Origin: Pithys albifrons albifrons
Taxonomy: Eukaryota; Chordata; Aves; Passeriformes; Thamnophilidae
Length of the DNA stretch: 64,000 nt
Assembly: GCF_047495875.1 (NCBI RefSeq)
Contig: NC_092463.1
Coordinates: 4,287,057-4,351,056 of the forward strand
Reading direction: 5' to 3'
The notes under the pieces are model-generated. The model was not told the origin of the DNA, made no database searches, and saw only the letters and a program-made list of their open reading frames with translations. The position numbers were made by a program, and so were the translations under genes. Position 1 is the first letter of the stretch; the number at the start of each line of letters is the position of its first letter. This document shows, piece after piece, positions 47,965 to 60,200 of the stretch.

Positions 47965-48553
47965 CAGGAACAGTGTGGCCAGCAGGACCAGGGAAGTAAT
48001 TCTTGCCCTGGAGTGGGCACTGGAGAGGCTACACCTCCTGTGCTGTGTCCAGTTCTGTGCCCCTCAGTTCTGAAAGGACATTGAGGGGCTGGAGCAGTCC
48101 AGAGAAGGGCATCCAAGCTGGGGAAGGGTCTGGAGCACAACTCCTGTGAGGAGCAGATGAGAGAGCTGAAGTGCTCAGCCTGTAGAAAAGAATGTTCAAG
48201 GGGTGACCTTATTGCTCTCTACAACTCCCTGACAGGAGGTTGTAGCCAGGTCAGGTTTGGGCTCTTCTTCCAGGCAACCAGACATAGGACAAGAGGAAAT
48301 GGCCTCAAGTTGTGCCTGGGGTAGTTTAGATTGGACATCAGGAAGAATTCCTTTACAGAAAGGGTGATTAGACATTGGAATGGGCTGTCCAAGGAAACAG
48401 TGGAGTCACTGTCCCTGGAGGTATTTAAGGAAAACTATGTGACACTCAGTGCCATGGTCTGGTTGACAAGGTGGTGTTGGCTCATGAGTTGAACTCCATG
48501 ATCTCAGAGGTCTTTTCCAACCTAATTGATTTTGTGTGATTTCGTGGTTCTCA
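47965..48553 (+). mobile_element. CR1 LINE, about 590 bp, middle-aged
   Basis: It begins in ORF2 at GGAACAGTGTGGCCAGCAGG and continues with CTGTGTCCAGTTCTGTGCCC, GGTCTGGAGCACAACTCCTG, GTTGTAGCCAGGTCAGGTTT, GGCCTCAAGTTGTGCCTGGG and the decayed tail CCTAATTGATTTTGTGTGATTTCG. The reading frame is broken by stops and small indels. Its 5' end is among the more upstream in this window. Confidence 0.95.
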
Positions 48554-48835
48554 GTGGCCTCCCTGGCAGGCAGCACCTGGGAACAGTGTTCTGTGAGAGC
48601 TGCCACAAGGAGGGGAGTCTATCTGATAGGCAAACAAAGCAGGATCTAGACACAGAGCCATTTGATAGCTCAGTCCAGAGGCACAGGAATCATCTAAGCA
48701 GACCTCAGAAGAATCAGTTGCTCACAGTGCCTTTGTCACTCCAGTTACTGACAGGAGCTGCAGATGAACAGCTCAGAGAGAGACATCTCTATTTTGCTGC
48801 ATTTGCTCAGATGTCCCTCTATGCTGTGTAAGAAC

Positions 48836-49237
48836 TCCACCCATCCACCCATCCATCCACCCATCCATCCACCCATCCATCCACCCATCCATCCACCCAT
48901 CCATCCACCCATCCATCCACCCATCCATCCACCCATCCATCCATCCACCCATCCACCCATCCATCCATCCATCCATCCATCCATCCATCCATCCATCCAT
49001 CCATCCATCCATCCATCCATCCACCCATCCATCCACCCATCCATCCACCCATCCACCCATCCACCCACCCACCCACCCATCCACCCACCCATCCATCCAT
49101 CCATCCATCCATCCATCCATCCATCCATCCATCCATCCATCCATCCATCCACCCACCCATCCATCCATCCATCCATCCATCCATCCATCCATCCATCCAT
49201 CCATCCATCCATCCATCCATCCATCCATCCATCCATC
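48836..49237. repeat. (ATCC)n microsatellite with 12-bp higher-order unit, about 400 bp
   Basis: The left part (48838-48945) repeats CCACCCATCCAT with a 12-bp period. The middle (49017-49100) mixes CACC and ATCC units. The rest is pure ATCC. Frames through it on both strands (IHPP-, MDGW-, VDGW-like) are artefacts of a stop-free unit. Confidence 0.97.
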
Positions 49238-49404
49238 ACTTTTCTCTGCAGGGCTGGAGGATTTTTTCCCCAGTCCTCAGCAGGAGGGACAAGCTTTGTG
49301 GTAGGTGCTTTCTGACAGTGTTTTTCTGTGGTTTTCTGTTATCTTTTAGCAGGTTTTGCTGCCATCTCTCATCCACTGTCATTCCTTTGCTTTTGTAGAT
49401 TCAG

Positions 49405-49648
49405 GAACAGACAACCTCAAGTGGTGCCAGGGGAGGTTTAGATTGGAGATCAGGAAATATTTCTTCATTAAAAGGGTTGTCAAGTACTGGCACAGCTGCC
49501 CAGGGCAGTGGTGGAGTCACCATCCCTGGGGACATTTAAACATGTAGATGTGGCACTTGGGGACATGAGTTAATGGTGGGCTTGGCAGTGCTGGGGGAAT
49601 GGTTGGCCTTGGTGATCTTAGGGAGCTTTTGTAACCTAAAGAAATCTT
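49405..49648 (+). mobile_element. CR1 LINE fragment, 3' end
   Basis: CAACCTCAAGTGGTGCCAGG, GGTTTAGATTGGAGATCAGG, GAGTCACCATCCCTGGGGAC, TTGGCAGTGCTGGGGGAATGG and a decayed end (TTTTGTAACCTAAAGAAATC) without a clean octamer tail. The frame 49356-49547 shows the RFRLEIRKYFFIKRVVKYW peptide of CR1 ORF2. It sits 170 bp after the ATCC array. Confidence 0.93.
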
Positions 49649-51469
49649 TTAGGGTTCATTTTAAGAATTCTTACACTTGCTGCTGTATCTCTCCTTGTTC
49701 CCATTAGCCCAAGACACTGTTGTGGGCTGGGGATTTCCAGAAGCTTTATCTGACTCAACCAGTTTCCAGTTCACCCCTTTACCCCGTTCTGCAGTGAGTG
49801 ACATCTGCACCTTGGTAAGTACTGGAGAAGGGCAGTGAGGGGAATGGTCAACAAACTTGCACCATAAACTGTATCAAAATTCCTTCCTGTAACGCATCAA
49901 ATGCCACAGGCACTTTACTGTGAGCACACAGAGACCTTACACCTTGCCAGCAGAGCTTAGAGCAGAGGACTTGTGAGTCCAAGAGGAGCAGACACTTCCA
50001 GCTGCAAGTCTCTGCTGTCCCATGCACTTATTGCACAGAATTTAAAAGTCTGACCATTAATGCTAAATTATTTTGAATTCTCTGAGTATTGTTCACTCTG
50101 GACTGATCACACTGAATTTGTTTACAGTTATGTGAATGATATTATAGTTACCCTTCAGTTCTTCAGAGGGTTCTCGTGCCAGCTACCACAGTCAAGGTCT
50201 TAGACAGAGTCCAACCTCCATCAGATGTTTTACTGCTCTGCTGAATGTTGGCTGCCAAACTGGTTTTTAAGCTTCTGATGCTATATCCAATCACAAAGCA
50301 TTGAGGCAGCTGGACGGTTTTTAATCTCAATATTTTAAAGGAAATGCATGATAACCATTACTACCAGATATTTTAGTTTTTCTTCTGCTTTTATTTCTTC
50401 AATTAATTGATTTTTTAAGCAAGTGTTTTAGTTCATCATTTACAACAGGACTCTGTATAACAGAAACAAGTTCTAATGATCCATTAGACACTGGTTGAGG
50501 ATCTGGCACAACTGCAGCAGCATCACTTCATTGATGCTTGTCTGCTGCCCCCAAAATAATCAGTCAAAACCAACTGTATGGATGATTTAGGCTATTTTTG
50601 AACCAAGCTACAGCATTTTCTTCTTCTTCACCACTGGCTTTTTATGTTAGAGCCTCATATGATGAATGTGTGGCAGCCAGAACAGCAACACTCACTGATA
50701 CTTAGCCTCTCCTCCCTTTCCTGGGTTTTTTTTGGAAGTCTCTTGGAATACATCCTTTGGAGACTGCAAGTTAAAGGCAAAAACTCCCTGTGGTCTTCTT
50801 GTTTTCTTTCCTCGTTGAGTTCTGTGAGCAGAGTGTTCAGCAGTTTTCTCCCTTCCCATTAATGAAACAAGAGGAATCTCTGATTTTTTGGGGTATTCTG
50901 CAGCTGATGAAGATGTGGAAAATGCATGGAATCGTTCCTGAATTTCCACAGGGGAAGGGATTTATCCACTCGTGGGAAGAGAACAGATTTAAATATAAAT
51001 AGTATATAATATGAAAGATAGGTGTCCATTATATACAGATGTGTTGAACAGTTATAATAAATTAATGCATAGCCTTTGACAAGGCCAGCACAGAAAACCC
51101 TTCCATGACATGGCCCAGTCTCTCAAAAGTTTGGAATTGTTTCTGGGAAGAACACAAGCCATCCTCTGCTCTTCTGGATTGCTTTTGATGCAGATACTGG
51201 AAATACAAAATGACTGTTCTTGGTTAACTGAACCAGGGCAGAGTACCCTTCTCTAATTTTTTATGTAGATGCTTGCCTGTGCTGCATTAGCTCCCTTTTA
51301 TTTTCTGTAGCCAGAAGCTGTGGCTACAATTTTGTTTTCCTAATTTCCTCTGATTTTAGTAGCTCTTGATTATGGTGCCCCTGAGTAATCATTCAAGGTA
51401 GATTGTTAGTGTAAGCTGCATTGCAAGGTCTGCATCTATTCAATGTGTTGCTGGCTATGACAGAGGCCC
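49649..51469. other. single-copy noncoding DNA
   Basis: No recognised repeat or exon in about 1.8 kb. Mostly AT-rich. Confidence 0.45.
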
Positions 51470-51970
51470 CAGACTAAGGTCAAAATTATTATGTGGAGAT
51501 TAAACTGTAGAATTTAATTATGTATTCTGTTGCTCCTAGTACATTTATTAATTTAGCAGTACAAACTGACTGGAGCTAAACAAGCAGGGCTGATTAATTT
51601 GCAAAGACATCTAGGTAACAGATTGTGATCAAAGTGGAGACCTGATCCTGTTAGATTGAAATGTGTTGTTTTGTGCTACATGAAGGACATAGAGCAGCAT
51701 GGTTTATCTTTATCAATGCTTTCCTCTGAAGGAAAGGAACAAGCTTGCAGATATAATCAGCGCTGAGGCAATGCCACTCAATAATTACCCACTGTCTCAT
51801 CATAATCCCGGAACTAAGCCCCTGCCCAATCCATCTGGGACACTTTTCCATCTATTGCACAGCTCAAGAATACGTGTGTAAGCTATTACCTCTGGTCGTG
51901 CTATCTGTCCCCTGAGTAAAGATTCATAGCAGTGACCAATTATGTTGCAAGGGGCTTCTCTGTCTTTCTG
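51470..51970. other. candidate conserved noncoding element
   Basis: GTAGAATTTAATTATGTATTC, TTATTAATTTAGCAGTAC, GGCTGATTAATTTGC and CACTCAATAATTACCCAC give a dense set of homeodomain-like cores in repeat-free DNA, with CpGs at ATCAGCGCTGAGG and TCCCGGAAC. This is one of the more CNE-like blocks on the right side. Appearance only. Confidence 0.38.
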
Positions 51971-54369
51971 TCTGGGTTTTTTTTTTCCTCTTTGCTACTG
52001 AATCATCCTGTACTTCTTAATTATAGTAATGGCACATTAGTGCCCTGCTACTTTGGGGTGCAAAAACCTGCAGAACTACACAAGTGACTCTCTTGGCACC
52101 TGTAAAGCAGATGTTGGAGTTTTGGGGATGTAAGGAAAGCCTTTATGCCATCAGACATCTGAATGCAAATTCAATGCTACAGGTGGAAATAACTTATTGG
52201 GAGAATGAGAAACATCCAATCTGTATGGCAGCTAAGGCTGTGGAAGATCACAGCCTGAAACCCTTCTGTAGAAAAAAAAATGACAAGGAACCAGTGGCCA
52301 AACCATGGGTTTGGGATGGAATTATCTCAAAAAGGAAGAAGAATGGGCCAGGTTGCCATTCTCATGGGCACAGGATGCAAAACTGAGGTCAGCACTGTGC
52401 CAGCAGCTACTCTGGTCTACACCCCCATGGCCAAGAACAAAGACAAATCTTCACCCCATGGCCCAGAGATTCCAAAGTTCAAGTCAGTGTTTAAAAGGGG
52501 AGCAGGGGAGCTTCACAGAGGTCTTTGCCTTAGACTAAGCAGGATCAGCAGGGACAGCTGGAGGGTCTTGAAAGTCAGGACACTCATTTACCGCGGATTT
52601 AAGAGGGTCTCTGGTGGTATTCTGTGCTGATAATCTGGTGATTCTCATGTGCTAGGCAAAGAAGAAAAGTGGAAGGAGGAAAGAGATGGCTTGAAAAGGA
52701 TGAAATCCCAAATAATTGCTTTATGTGATTGTTAGAGAAAATGTTTTGTAGGCACGAATCAGATTTCCTCCCCACGGCTGATCATCGTGAGAAGTTGCTC
52801 TGAAGTCTAATTCATGTCTGTGAAGTATTGCAGTGAAATGCTCTGAATCACAGCTCTGCCCAGCACTGCCATCACGAGGGCTTCATTCAGGAGATGACTC
52901 TGGGTGTCTCTTCACCTGTTCCCTCATGCACAGCCATGGAAGGGCATATGCACCTTTCCCTTCCTCTTCAGTCTCTCTGCTGAAGGAGCAGGCACACAAA
53001 CTGATAATGAGATGTACAGCCATTCATTATCTTATGGACAGTGATTTTTGGCCCCAGTGGAACCTGGGGCATAAAGATCCTCAAGGAATGTGTTGTCTCT
53101 ATCAGAAAGGCAAAGTATAGAGAATCAAATAGAAAACCTGAGAGCTGAAGTGTCCTGGAAAAGAGGGCAGGTCAGTGATAAAACCAGGGGGGCAATTCCA
53201 GCAACTCTAGTGCCCCTCTAAATTCTTGGAATTTAATAACAGAACTGCTTATACCATGGGAATGCAGTAAGTTTAGCAGAGGAATTATATTCATGTAAGT
53301 GGGACTCTGCCAGATGTGCCAGTTTACAGACAGAGCAATGAATTGCAAAGACACACAACACCAAATTGATCTCTGAAGAACAGAACCAAGTGGGTGTTTT
53401 TTCCAAAGACCCAGAGATAATTCTATATTTTGGTGCTCTAACAGGTGGCATTTCTTTCAAGGAGAAAGCAGGACAAGGCTGTTGGATGATAAAAAAAATC
53501 CTAAAAATATCAGGTAATTTATTTTTGTGTGTTGTTTGAGGACTAATCCCCTTACTATAAATTCCTTCTGAATTATTTCTGCTTCATTCTGGAAATCTTG
53601 TCTATGGGTAAAAGCAAGCCTTTAATTTTTTTCTCTTCCAGAACTACTCTCAATAAGCCTTTTTTTTTCTAGATACCTTTTTTAGTACAACTCTACATGT
53701 CACAGAACAAACAAACAGCATCTCCAAAGGACTCGTTTTCTGTACAATGAGATCTTTAAAGACCCACAGGTTTTATTGTTATTTCTAGAATGATTTACCA
53801 ATGGAAACCTGTGTCTGGAGGGGGGATGTAATTTTTTCTTTTTCTGATTAATAACCCTGAAAATGACAGGAAGGGTCATCCCTAGGCATGGTCATGGAGA
53901 CTGGCTAGACTGGTCCAGATGGTGCCACGTTGGATAACTTCCTGTCAATACTCTTAACAGCTTACAGGTTTATCAGGAACAGGCAACAACTCAGTCTAGA
54001 CAAAGGAGTCTATCAGGCATCTAAACTAACAGAAGGAAGACAGAGGATATTCCTAATTTTCATGTATCACTTTGGCTGCCCACTTAAGACCTGGTGTGAG
54101 CTGTTCTCTGTGAGACATAAATTGCTTATTATGACACTATTCTGAATGCAACCCTCTGCGTAGTGACTGATTCCTCCTGTTTTCCAGATGAAATTACTGA
54201 GGTTGATTCCTGCAGAAATGAAACTGCAGTGCTCAAACCTCCTTTCTCTGACCATCAGTGCCTCCAGTTTAAAATTTTTCTTCATTGAGGAGTAGAGGTC
54301 CCCAGACAGACAGTTGTCTTTGATCAGAAAACAACCTCCTTTGAGTTTTCAAATATTCTAATTGTGCTG
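51971..54369. other. single-copy noncoding DNA
   Basis: About 2.4 kb. Overlapping frames at 52.08-52.63 kb run in three phases on plus without a domain. No repeat was recognised. Confidence 0.42.
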
Positions 54370-54427
54370 AATTGAACTCAATGATCTTGGGCATCTTTTC
54401 CAACCTAAATGATTCTATGATTCTAAT
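54370..54427 (+). mobile_element. CR1 3'-tail fragment
   Basis: ATTGAACTCAATGATCTTGG, GCATCTTTTCCAACCTAAAT, GATTCTATGATTCTAATT: the last bases of a CR1 with an intact octamer tail. Only about 58 bp remain. Confidence 0.92.
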
Positions 54428-55139
54428 TCTTACTTTTCGTTTGATCCACACTCATGGGGTTCAAGGTAGGGCACAACTTGTTTCTCTCCCTCTTCTCTGC
54501 AGGAATGCGAAGAGCCCGGTAGGTCACTGGGAACTGGAGGCTGGTTTCTAATCTGGCTTTTGGTTTTGATATTCACAATATCCTCAACATCCCAACACCT
54601 CAGTGACAGCCACTGTCAAACAGCAGTCTGCTTGGGAAGAAGGCTGAAGATCCCCTGCTAGAGAGTGTGTTTTGAAGGCTCTGTTTATCAGCCTTTTCAG
54701 CAGTCTGAGGAGTGATCAGAGAGCACAGTGTTGTGTTGGCTGCCTTGGGTGGAATATTCTGCATGATTCCTGTAGTCATGGTGCTTCCAATATGCTGATG
54801 TCTTTGTCTAGGACTGTTGAACCTTCTTCCCTCTCTCATTCAGTTAAGCACCTCTGGTTCTCCTGGTTTACTCATGAAAAACACTCTATGAAAATATGTA
54901 CCACTTTATTGCTCACTTTATTTCTTCTAAACCTCCCAGTTCGTGCCAGACTCTCACGACTGACATTCCTTTCCAGGGTGGAATCAAGGACTCCTTTTAT
55001 CACTGGTGGTGATGGAGCTTCTACATATCTGGTGGGACCATCTGCAGAAGAAGACACAGCCTTGGATCACTTTGGATAACAAAATAGGACCCTGATTCCA
55101 GTGCATGCCCCCATCTCTGCCATTTGATAGAGCTGGGCC
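54428..55139. other. single-copy noncoding DNA
   Basis: No recognised feature. The frame at 54.67-55.08 kb begins at a non-ATG codon and has no recognisable domain. Confidence 0.4.
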
Positions 55140-55420
55140 GAGTTAGGTTTTTAAATTTTATTTTATTATTAGGCTTCATGGTTGAGGGATATTCATAAAT
55201 GGTTTATGATAATTTATCGGCCCACTTGGGTGAATATTGAATTTTGTATTTTACGTGGCATGCCAATTTCCCATCTGTTGTATTTGAATAATATACAGGA
55301 TAGACACTACCACTCAAGTAATCCCTTTACTACCAAATCAATATACAGTACATATGGTGCTGTTTGGCCCACAGATATTTATTGTAGGTCTCTTTGGATA
55401 ATTATCTTCTAACTCCCCCT
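55140..55420. other. candidate conserved noncoding element
   Basis: AT-rich with TTTTATTTTATTATTAGGC, GATAATTTATCGGCCC, GTATTTTACGTGGCATGCC and ACCAAATCAATATACAGTAC. No repeat signature. Appearance only. Confidence 0.33.
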
Positions 55421-57860
55421 GTGTCCTGGTTCTGTAAGCCCTGATGCTGCAAATACATATGACATGAGGAGCCTCACATGTGTGAGCCCTTCAGTGATGT
55501 TTACTGCAAGATTATTTGTAAAATCTTCCAAATCTTCTGTTCATGGCATGTTTCATTGTTCACAGAGAACGCCTGGAATGGGATGGCTGGTTGTTGCAGA
55601 TGATGCTCATCTTTGCTGGTCTTTTCCAGGATCTTCTGTTCTGATATCTCTTCAACTGGAAAACATTTTTGGGAATCCTACTTTAACTTTCAAAGAGAAG
55701 ACAGTCAAATTACTTGACAAAAAGGTCTGCATTTTCTGCAGAGGTAATTTGACCCTTTTTGGTGAGAGGTTTGTTTTTAAAAGGTTGGGTATTTGTGATC
55801 GTTGTAAAAGAAACTTACACTTTTTCAGCTGAGAGTGAATTACAACGAGGCTACAACATTGATGTGGAAGGTGCTTTTAGCCCCATGGTGACATTAATGT
55901 TCCTTCACCAAGTCATTTTGGGGCCTCAGAAAAATTGTTTCAGGGCTGCATTTACCAGGGAGCAAATATGGAGTATTTTAGGATGTGACTAAAGGGCTGA
56001 AAGTAGTCAGGATAAATAAATGTTTTCTTATTTCCTTTGGCACAAGAAAGGTCTCTCTCCAAGGCTGCACCACACTCAGGTTCTGAACTCAGCTTCAAAG
56101 AACAAACAACTCAACCTGGATTCCTTCCTGCTGAGGGGATTCTGTGGGAGGTAAAAGTCACAGAGTCTTTCCCTTGTTCACCAGTGCTTGGGGCTGCTCA
56201 GCAGAGGAAGGAAGATCGATTTTATTTGCCCTCCTCCTTAGGGCATCAACACACATTTTTACATGAGGAGCAAAACAGGGTCTGGGTGAGAGTTTGGAAA
56301 GGGGCACTGGTGAGGCTTGAAGGGACAGTGGGCAGGGCTGGGAGTGGGAGATCTGATTCAAAAAATTAGTTTATTGGTCATATTAATGCTTATGTTTTGT
56401 CCAGCCTTTTCTTGTTTGCCTCTCAGCTGACTCTCTGTGTGCTGCTCTCTATGGCAAAATCAGCAGGTTTTAGGAGCTGTGGAGCTTTGTGGGGATGTGA
56501 AGAAGGAGAAAAACCCCAGAACTTTGGTGGTGTTTGGGCAGGGCTGAGGAGGTTGTTGCTTGCAAGATCCTGGGCTGACTTGCCGTGGGCAGTGAGTTCA
56601 GGGTTTGGGGAGTACAAGTGGAAAAATCAACCTTTTCCCATTTTCCATATCCCCAGCTTGGACAAGCCTCACTGGCACAGGGTACAAGGGAGGAATTTGG
56701 TGAGTGTGGGACAGCCTTGGATATCAAGTACCAGTTTTAAATCTTGGTAAATCACCATAAGTGTTGCAACCAGCTCATTTTCTGTGTTAAGAAAGGCTCC
56801 CAAACAGTGCACAGGAACTGAGCTGTCAACACAAGATTAAAAAAACTCCCTTTGACATCAGCAGCACTTCCTTAAATGCCCCAAATACATCGCTCTGATT
56901 TGGAAATAGAAAACAAATAAATACTAATGAATCAATCTGACAGCTCTCAGATGTGCAACGGGGCAAAGGTGCCTTAGCTCCAGGTAAGCAGAGATGAGCA
57001 ATTAAAGGAAATAATTATTATGTGCTTCTTTAATTGAAAATTCCCCAAGGGAAAATGAGATAATTCTAAGTAAATGCTTTCACCAATGCATTAAAAATGC
57101 ATTTGTGATCAGGTCTAGATTCTCAGAGGCAAATGGGCTGGCTGCAGGCAAACAGAGCCTCTGAATCCACCACTGCAGCAGTGGGGTGGGATGGACCCTT
57201 GGAATAAAGGGGGAAAGACAAAACTAAGGGAGTGGTTTTTAAAGCCTGAGCAGGTGCCTGCAGAGTTTCTCTGTGGTCATTGGTAGAAATGGCTGGTTGG
57301 GTCTTCTCATCTCTTGAACAGAGAAGGAGAACTTTTTTTGGACTCACTGGGGAAGTATTTTATATCTTCAATACCTGTATATGCTGAAGTGCACGTGCCT
57401 GTATGTGCAACATATGCTCATTTGTTGCCCACAGCTACACCAAGTGACATCTACCTATGAAAAGGATTTTCTCAATGTTTTCTTGGCTTTGACATGTTCA
57501 AAATAAGGTTCTCTGGAAGTCCTTATGCAAACCTCACCTAGTATTTTGAAATTTGCTGGTTATCTTTGAAAGCCAAGTCATATGCAACTCAGTTTGGGCT
57601 GATGGATAGTGGGAAACTGGTTGTAAAGGTATATAAACATTTTATTTAGTATTTTCTCATCCTGGTTAGTTCTGTTAGGGTAATAGAGTGGAAAAAATAT
57701 TTGTATCTCCTAGATTATAAATACATAACTCTCTGATCTATGGCCTTAAATCTTGTAGCTTGAAGACCTAAGAATGTTACTGGTCTCCAAGTTCTGCTGG
57801 CCACATGCTAAGGATCTGATGTTATGCCTAAAACTGAAACCTGTTCTCTCCACTCTCCTG
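55421..57860. other. single-copy noncoding DNA
   Basis: About 2.4 kb without recognised repeats. Frames at 55.46-55.83 and 56.04-56.75 kb have no domain. The stretch 56930-57110 is AT-rich and quiet. Confidence 0.42.
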
Positions 57861-58030
57861 GACCTACGGTGGAATATTAATATTTTTTAGCATGTCACCA
57901 AGCAATCACTTTGATAAGTCCTGAGATAAAGCAGGAGGCCTGGTAGATGCTAAACAAGCATTTCATTCCTTAATGGGCCATTTCTTTATTACCCTGCACT
58001 TGTGCCAGATGTGCCCAGGTCTGGAACTTT
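57861..58030. other. candidate conserved noncoding element
   Basis: GGAATATTAATATTTTTTAGC followed by ACCAAGCAATCACTTTGATAAG and CTTAATGGGCCATTTC. Repeat-free. Appearance only. Confidence 0.25.
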
Positions 58031-58692
58031 ATATTTGGAAGTAATTTCTTTGTCTTTAGAACAGTGACTTGCAGGGTAACACTTCGATTCAGATATTACT
58101 GCAGGCATTTCAAGATCATTTTGCTCACCCTTGTGCACACACACACACGTGTTCCTCAGTCTTCTGTGCTACATCCCCTTTGCTTGTGGATAGCATGGAA
58201 AACTGTGAGATTTTCACATGCAGGAGGTGTCTCCTCAGCAGCTCTGGGGCTGAGATTCAATCTGTGCTGGAGCTGTATTATGTTTCTTTCTGTGTTTTAA
58301 TACTTTTTCATTGACACCTGTGATATAATAAAGTGTGTGATCCGAGGTGATGAAATCCAATCATGCTGAAACTCCTCAAGTTCCGTTGGACAAGACAAAT
58401 TTATGAGTGGCCAGCATTTATCTCACTCCTATGCCCAGCAATGCTGTTATTTCAACTACCAGAGCTGTGAGTGTGGTGACAGGAGGGATTTGACAGAGCA
58501 GGAGTCAGGTGGGAGCTGTTATACAGCTGCTGTATGTGGGAGGAATTGCCTGGGGGCTCTGCAGGAAGGAATACAAAAGTTTTGAGGAGATGGTTATTCT
58601 TGAAATAAGAAAAGTATGGTAATCCAGACACCAATTCTTGCAGCAATCCACTACCTGACTCTGACAACCCCTTAGAGCAGGTCCTTTTTTTT
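58031..58692. other. single-copy noncoding DNA
   Basis: Contains a very short CA tract at 58135-58148. Nothing else was recognised. Confidence 0.4.
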
Positions 58693-59178
58693 TCATAGAA
58701 CTCCAAAAATGGTTTGGGTTGGAAGGGAATTTAAGGATCAACCAGTTCCAACCCCCTGCCATGGGCAAGGACACCTTCCACTATCCCAGGTTGCTCCAAG
58801 CCCTGTCCAACCTGGCCTTGGACACTCCCAGGAATGGGGCAGCCACAGCTTCTCTGGGCAACCTGTGCCAGGGCCTGCCCACCCTCCCAGCCAGGAATTC
58901 CTTTCCAATATCCCATCTAACCCTGCCCTCTGGCAGTGGGAAGCCATTCCCCTTGTCATGTCACTTCAGGCCATTGCTCAAAATTCCCTCTCCATCCATC
59001 TTAGAGCCCCTTTAGGCACTGGAAGGGCTCTAAGGTGTCCCTGGAGCCTTCTCTTCTCTGGGCTGCCTGGGTTGTGTCCAGCTTCTCATCCACCAACACC
59101 TCCGGATCCTTCTCAGCAGGACTGCTCTCAATTCTCTGTCCAATCTGTGCTTGGGATTGACCCAACACACTTGCACCT
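58693..59178 (-). mobile_element. CR1 LINE with internal deletion
   Basis: The tail (TCATAGAACTCC, then GGTTTGGGTTGGAAGGGAAT) leads through CCATGGGCAAGGACACCTTCC, AACCTGGCCTTGGACACTCCC and CCAGGAATTCCTTTCCAATATC to GAGCCTTCTCTTCTCTGGGC near 59060. It then jumps to a more upstream CR1 part (CTTCTCATCCACCAACACCTCC ... CTGCTCTCAATTC ... GTGCTTGGGATTGACCC), so about 200 bp or more of ORF2 are missing at 59065-59075. The 198-codon plus-strand frame is antisense to it. Confidence 0.93.
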
Positions 59179-59851
59179 TTTTTTAATTATTATTATTTCC
59201 CTACTTTGCAAGGCTTTTCAGAAAAGGCCATTTACAACATGTTGGATTTTAATATGGGTTCTCTTTCCATTTGAAAATGATCTTCACCACTGGAGGAAAA
59301 TGTGAATGATTGGGAAGGGTCAGTCTGTGCCCCATGGGCAGACAGAGCTTCTCCTCCTTCTGCTGGCCCTCCAAAAATGCACAAAATCTCATTCTTAAAA
59401 ATGCTGGATTTTCCCTTTTTTATTGAAAGCAGAATTTCTGCTGTGAAATAATTTCAAGGAAGTTTGGGTAGATGAAAAGTATGGAAGATACAGAAAATTT
59501 CAACCAGCCCCAATCCTTTGGTTTTTTAACCACCAAAATCTCTTGACTAATTAATTGAGTTTCATGGAGATTTTTATCTTGGTGTCAGTGCACACACACA
59601 GACATCTGGAGTGGAGCTCAGGGGACCTCAACCCAACCTCTCCATTCTGTCAGAAGCTAACCCAGAACCTCCTCCTTTTGCAGCCTCTCCCATCCCACCA
59701 GACTCGCTCTTGCAAATTATATTCCTCCAAAGATGTGTGAATTCCCTGCAAAGGGGCAGTGAAGCTCTCCCTGCCACAGACTGGCAGTGCCCAGCTCTGT
59801 GCCTCAGCTCCTCCTGCCTCACTGTGCCATTTCCCCCCTCTTCCAAAGCCT
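59179..59851. other. single-copy noncoding DNA
   Basis: No clear feature. Its 3' part may be a decayed continuation of the LINE relic that follows. Confidence 0.35.
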
Positions 59852-60200
59852 GGCTGAGGCAGAGCTGTGGATCAAAGCCATTTGGCTGAGGGTCAATCCA
59901 GAGAAGGCAGAAGCCATGGTTCTTGGCAGAGGGAGGCACTCTTGAAGAATTGGAAGACAGCTCCTGCTCCATCTATTAACAGACTTCTGTCCTTTTCTCT
60001 CCAAGTCATTTGGTGCAGCCCCACTCCTGAACCCCCAACAGCAGCAATGTCTTCAAATGCTCTTTCATTCTCATCTACCCAAGAGATCCCTTTTCTCCAG
60101 GACCTTCACGTGGTTGTCTTTGTCTGTGCCACTGCAAGGCTAATCTGAGGGTGCAGGCCCTACCTTGGGCTACCCTGGAAGGCTGCTTGGAAGGCTTGTC
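59852..60200 (+). mobile_element. L2-like LINE reverse-transcriptase relic
   Basis: From 59852 one frame reads AEAELWIKAIWLRVNPEKAE and then AMVLGRG before a stop at 59942. This fits the non-LTR reverse-transcriptase motif W(M/I)...LxLNPxKTExLxxG, which in L2-type LINEs sits just after the FADD active-site block. A later ATARLI near 60130-60145 could correspond to the downstream (N)AAARLL segment. The sequence is not like the CR1 copies of this window. There are several stops and shifts, so it is a fossil. L2 is the likeliest family but other LINE clades are possible. Confidence 0.45.

Noticed and set aside
48745..49315. Long frames in several phases and both strands over the second ATCC array
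   Set aside because: Same artefact of the simple repeat.
52084..52630. Overlapping plus-strand frames that might be an exon cluster
   Set aside because: They run in three phases at once, start at non-ATG or weak sites, and show no domain or convincing splice signals.
58709..59305. 198-codon plus-strand frame
   Set aside because: Antisense to a CR1 copy on the minus strand.
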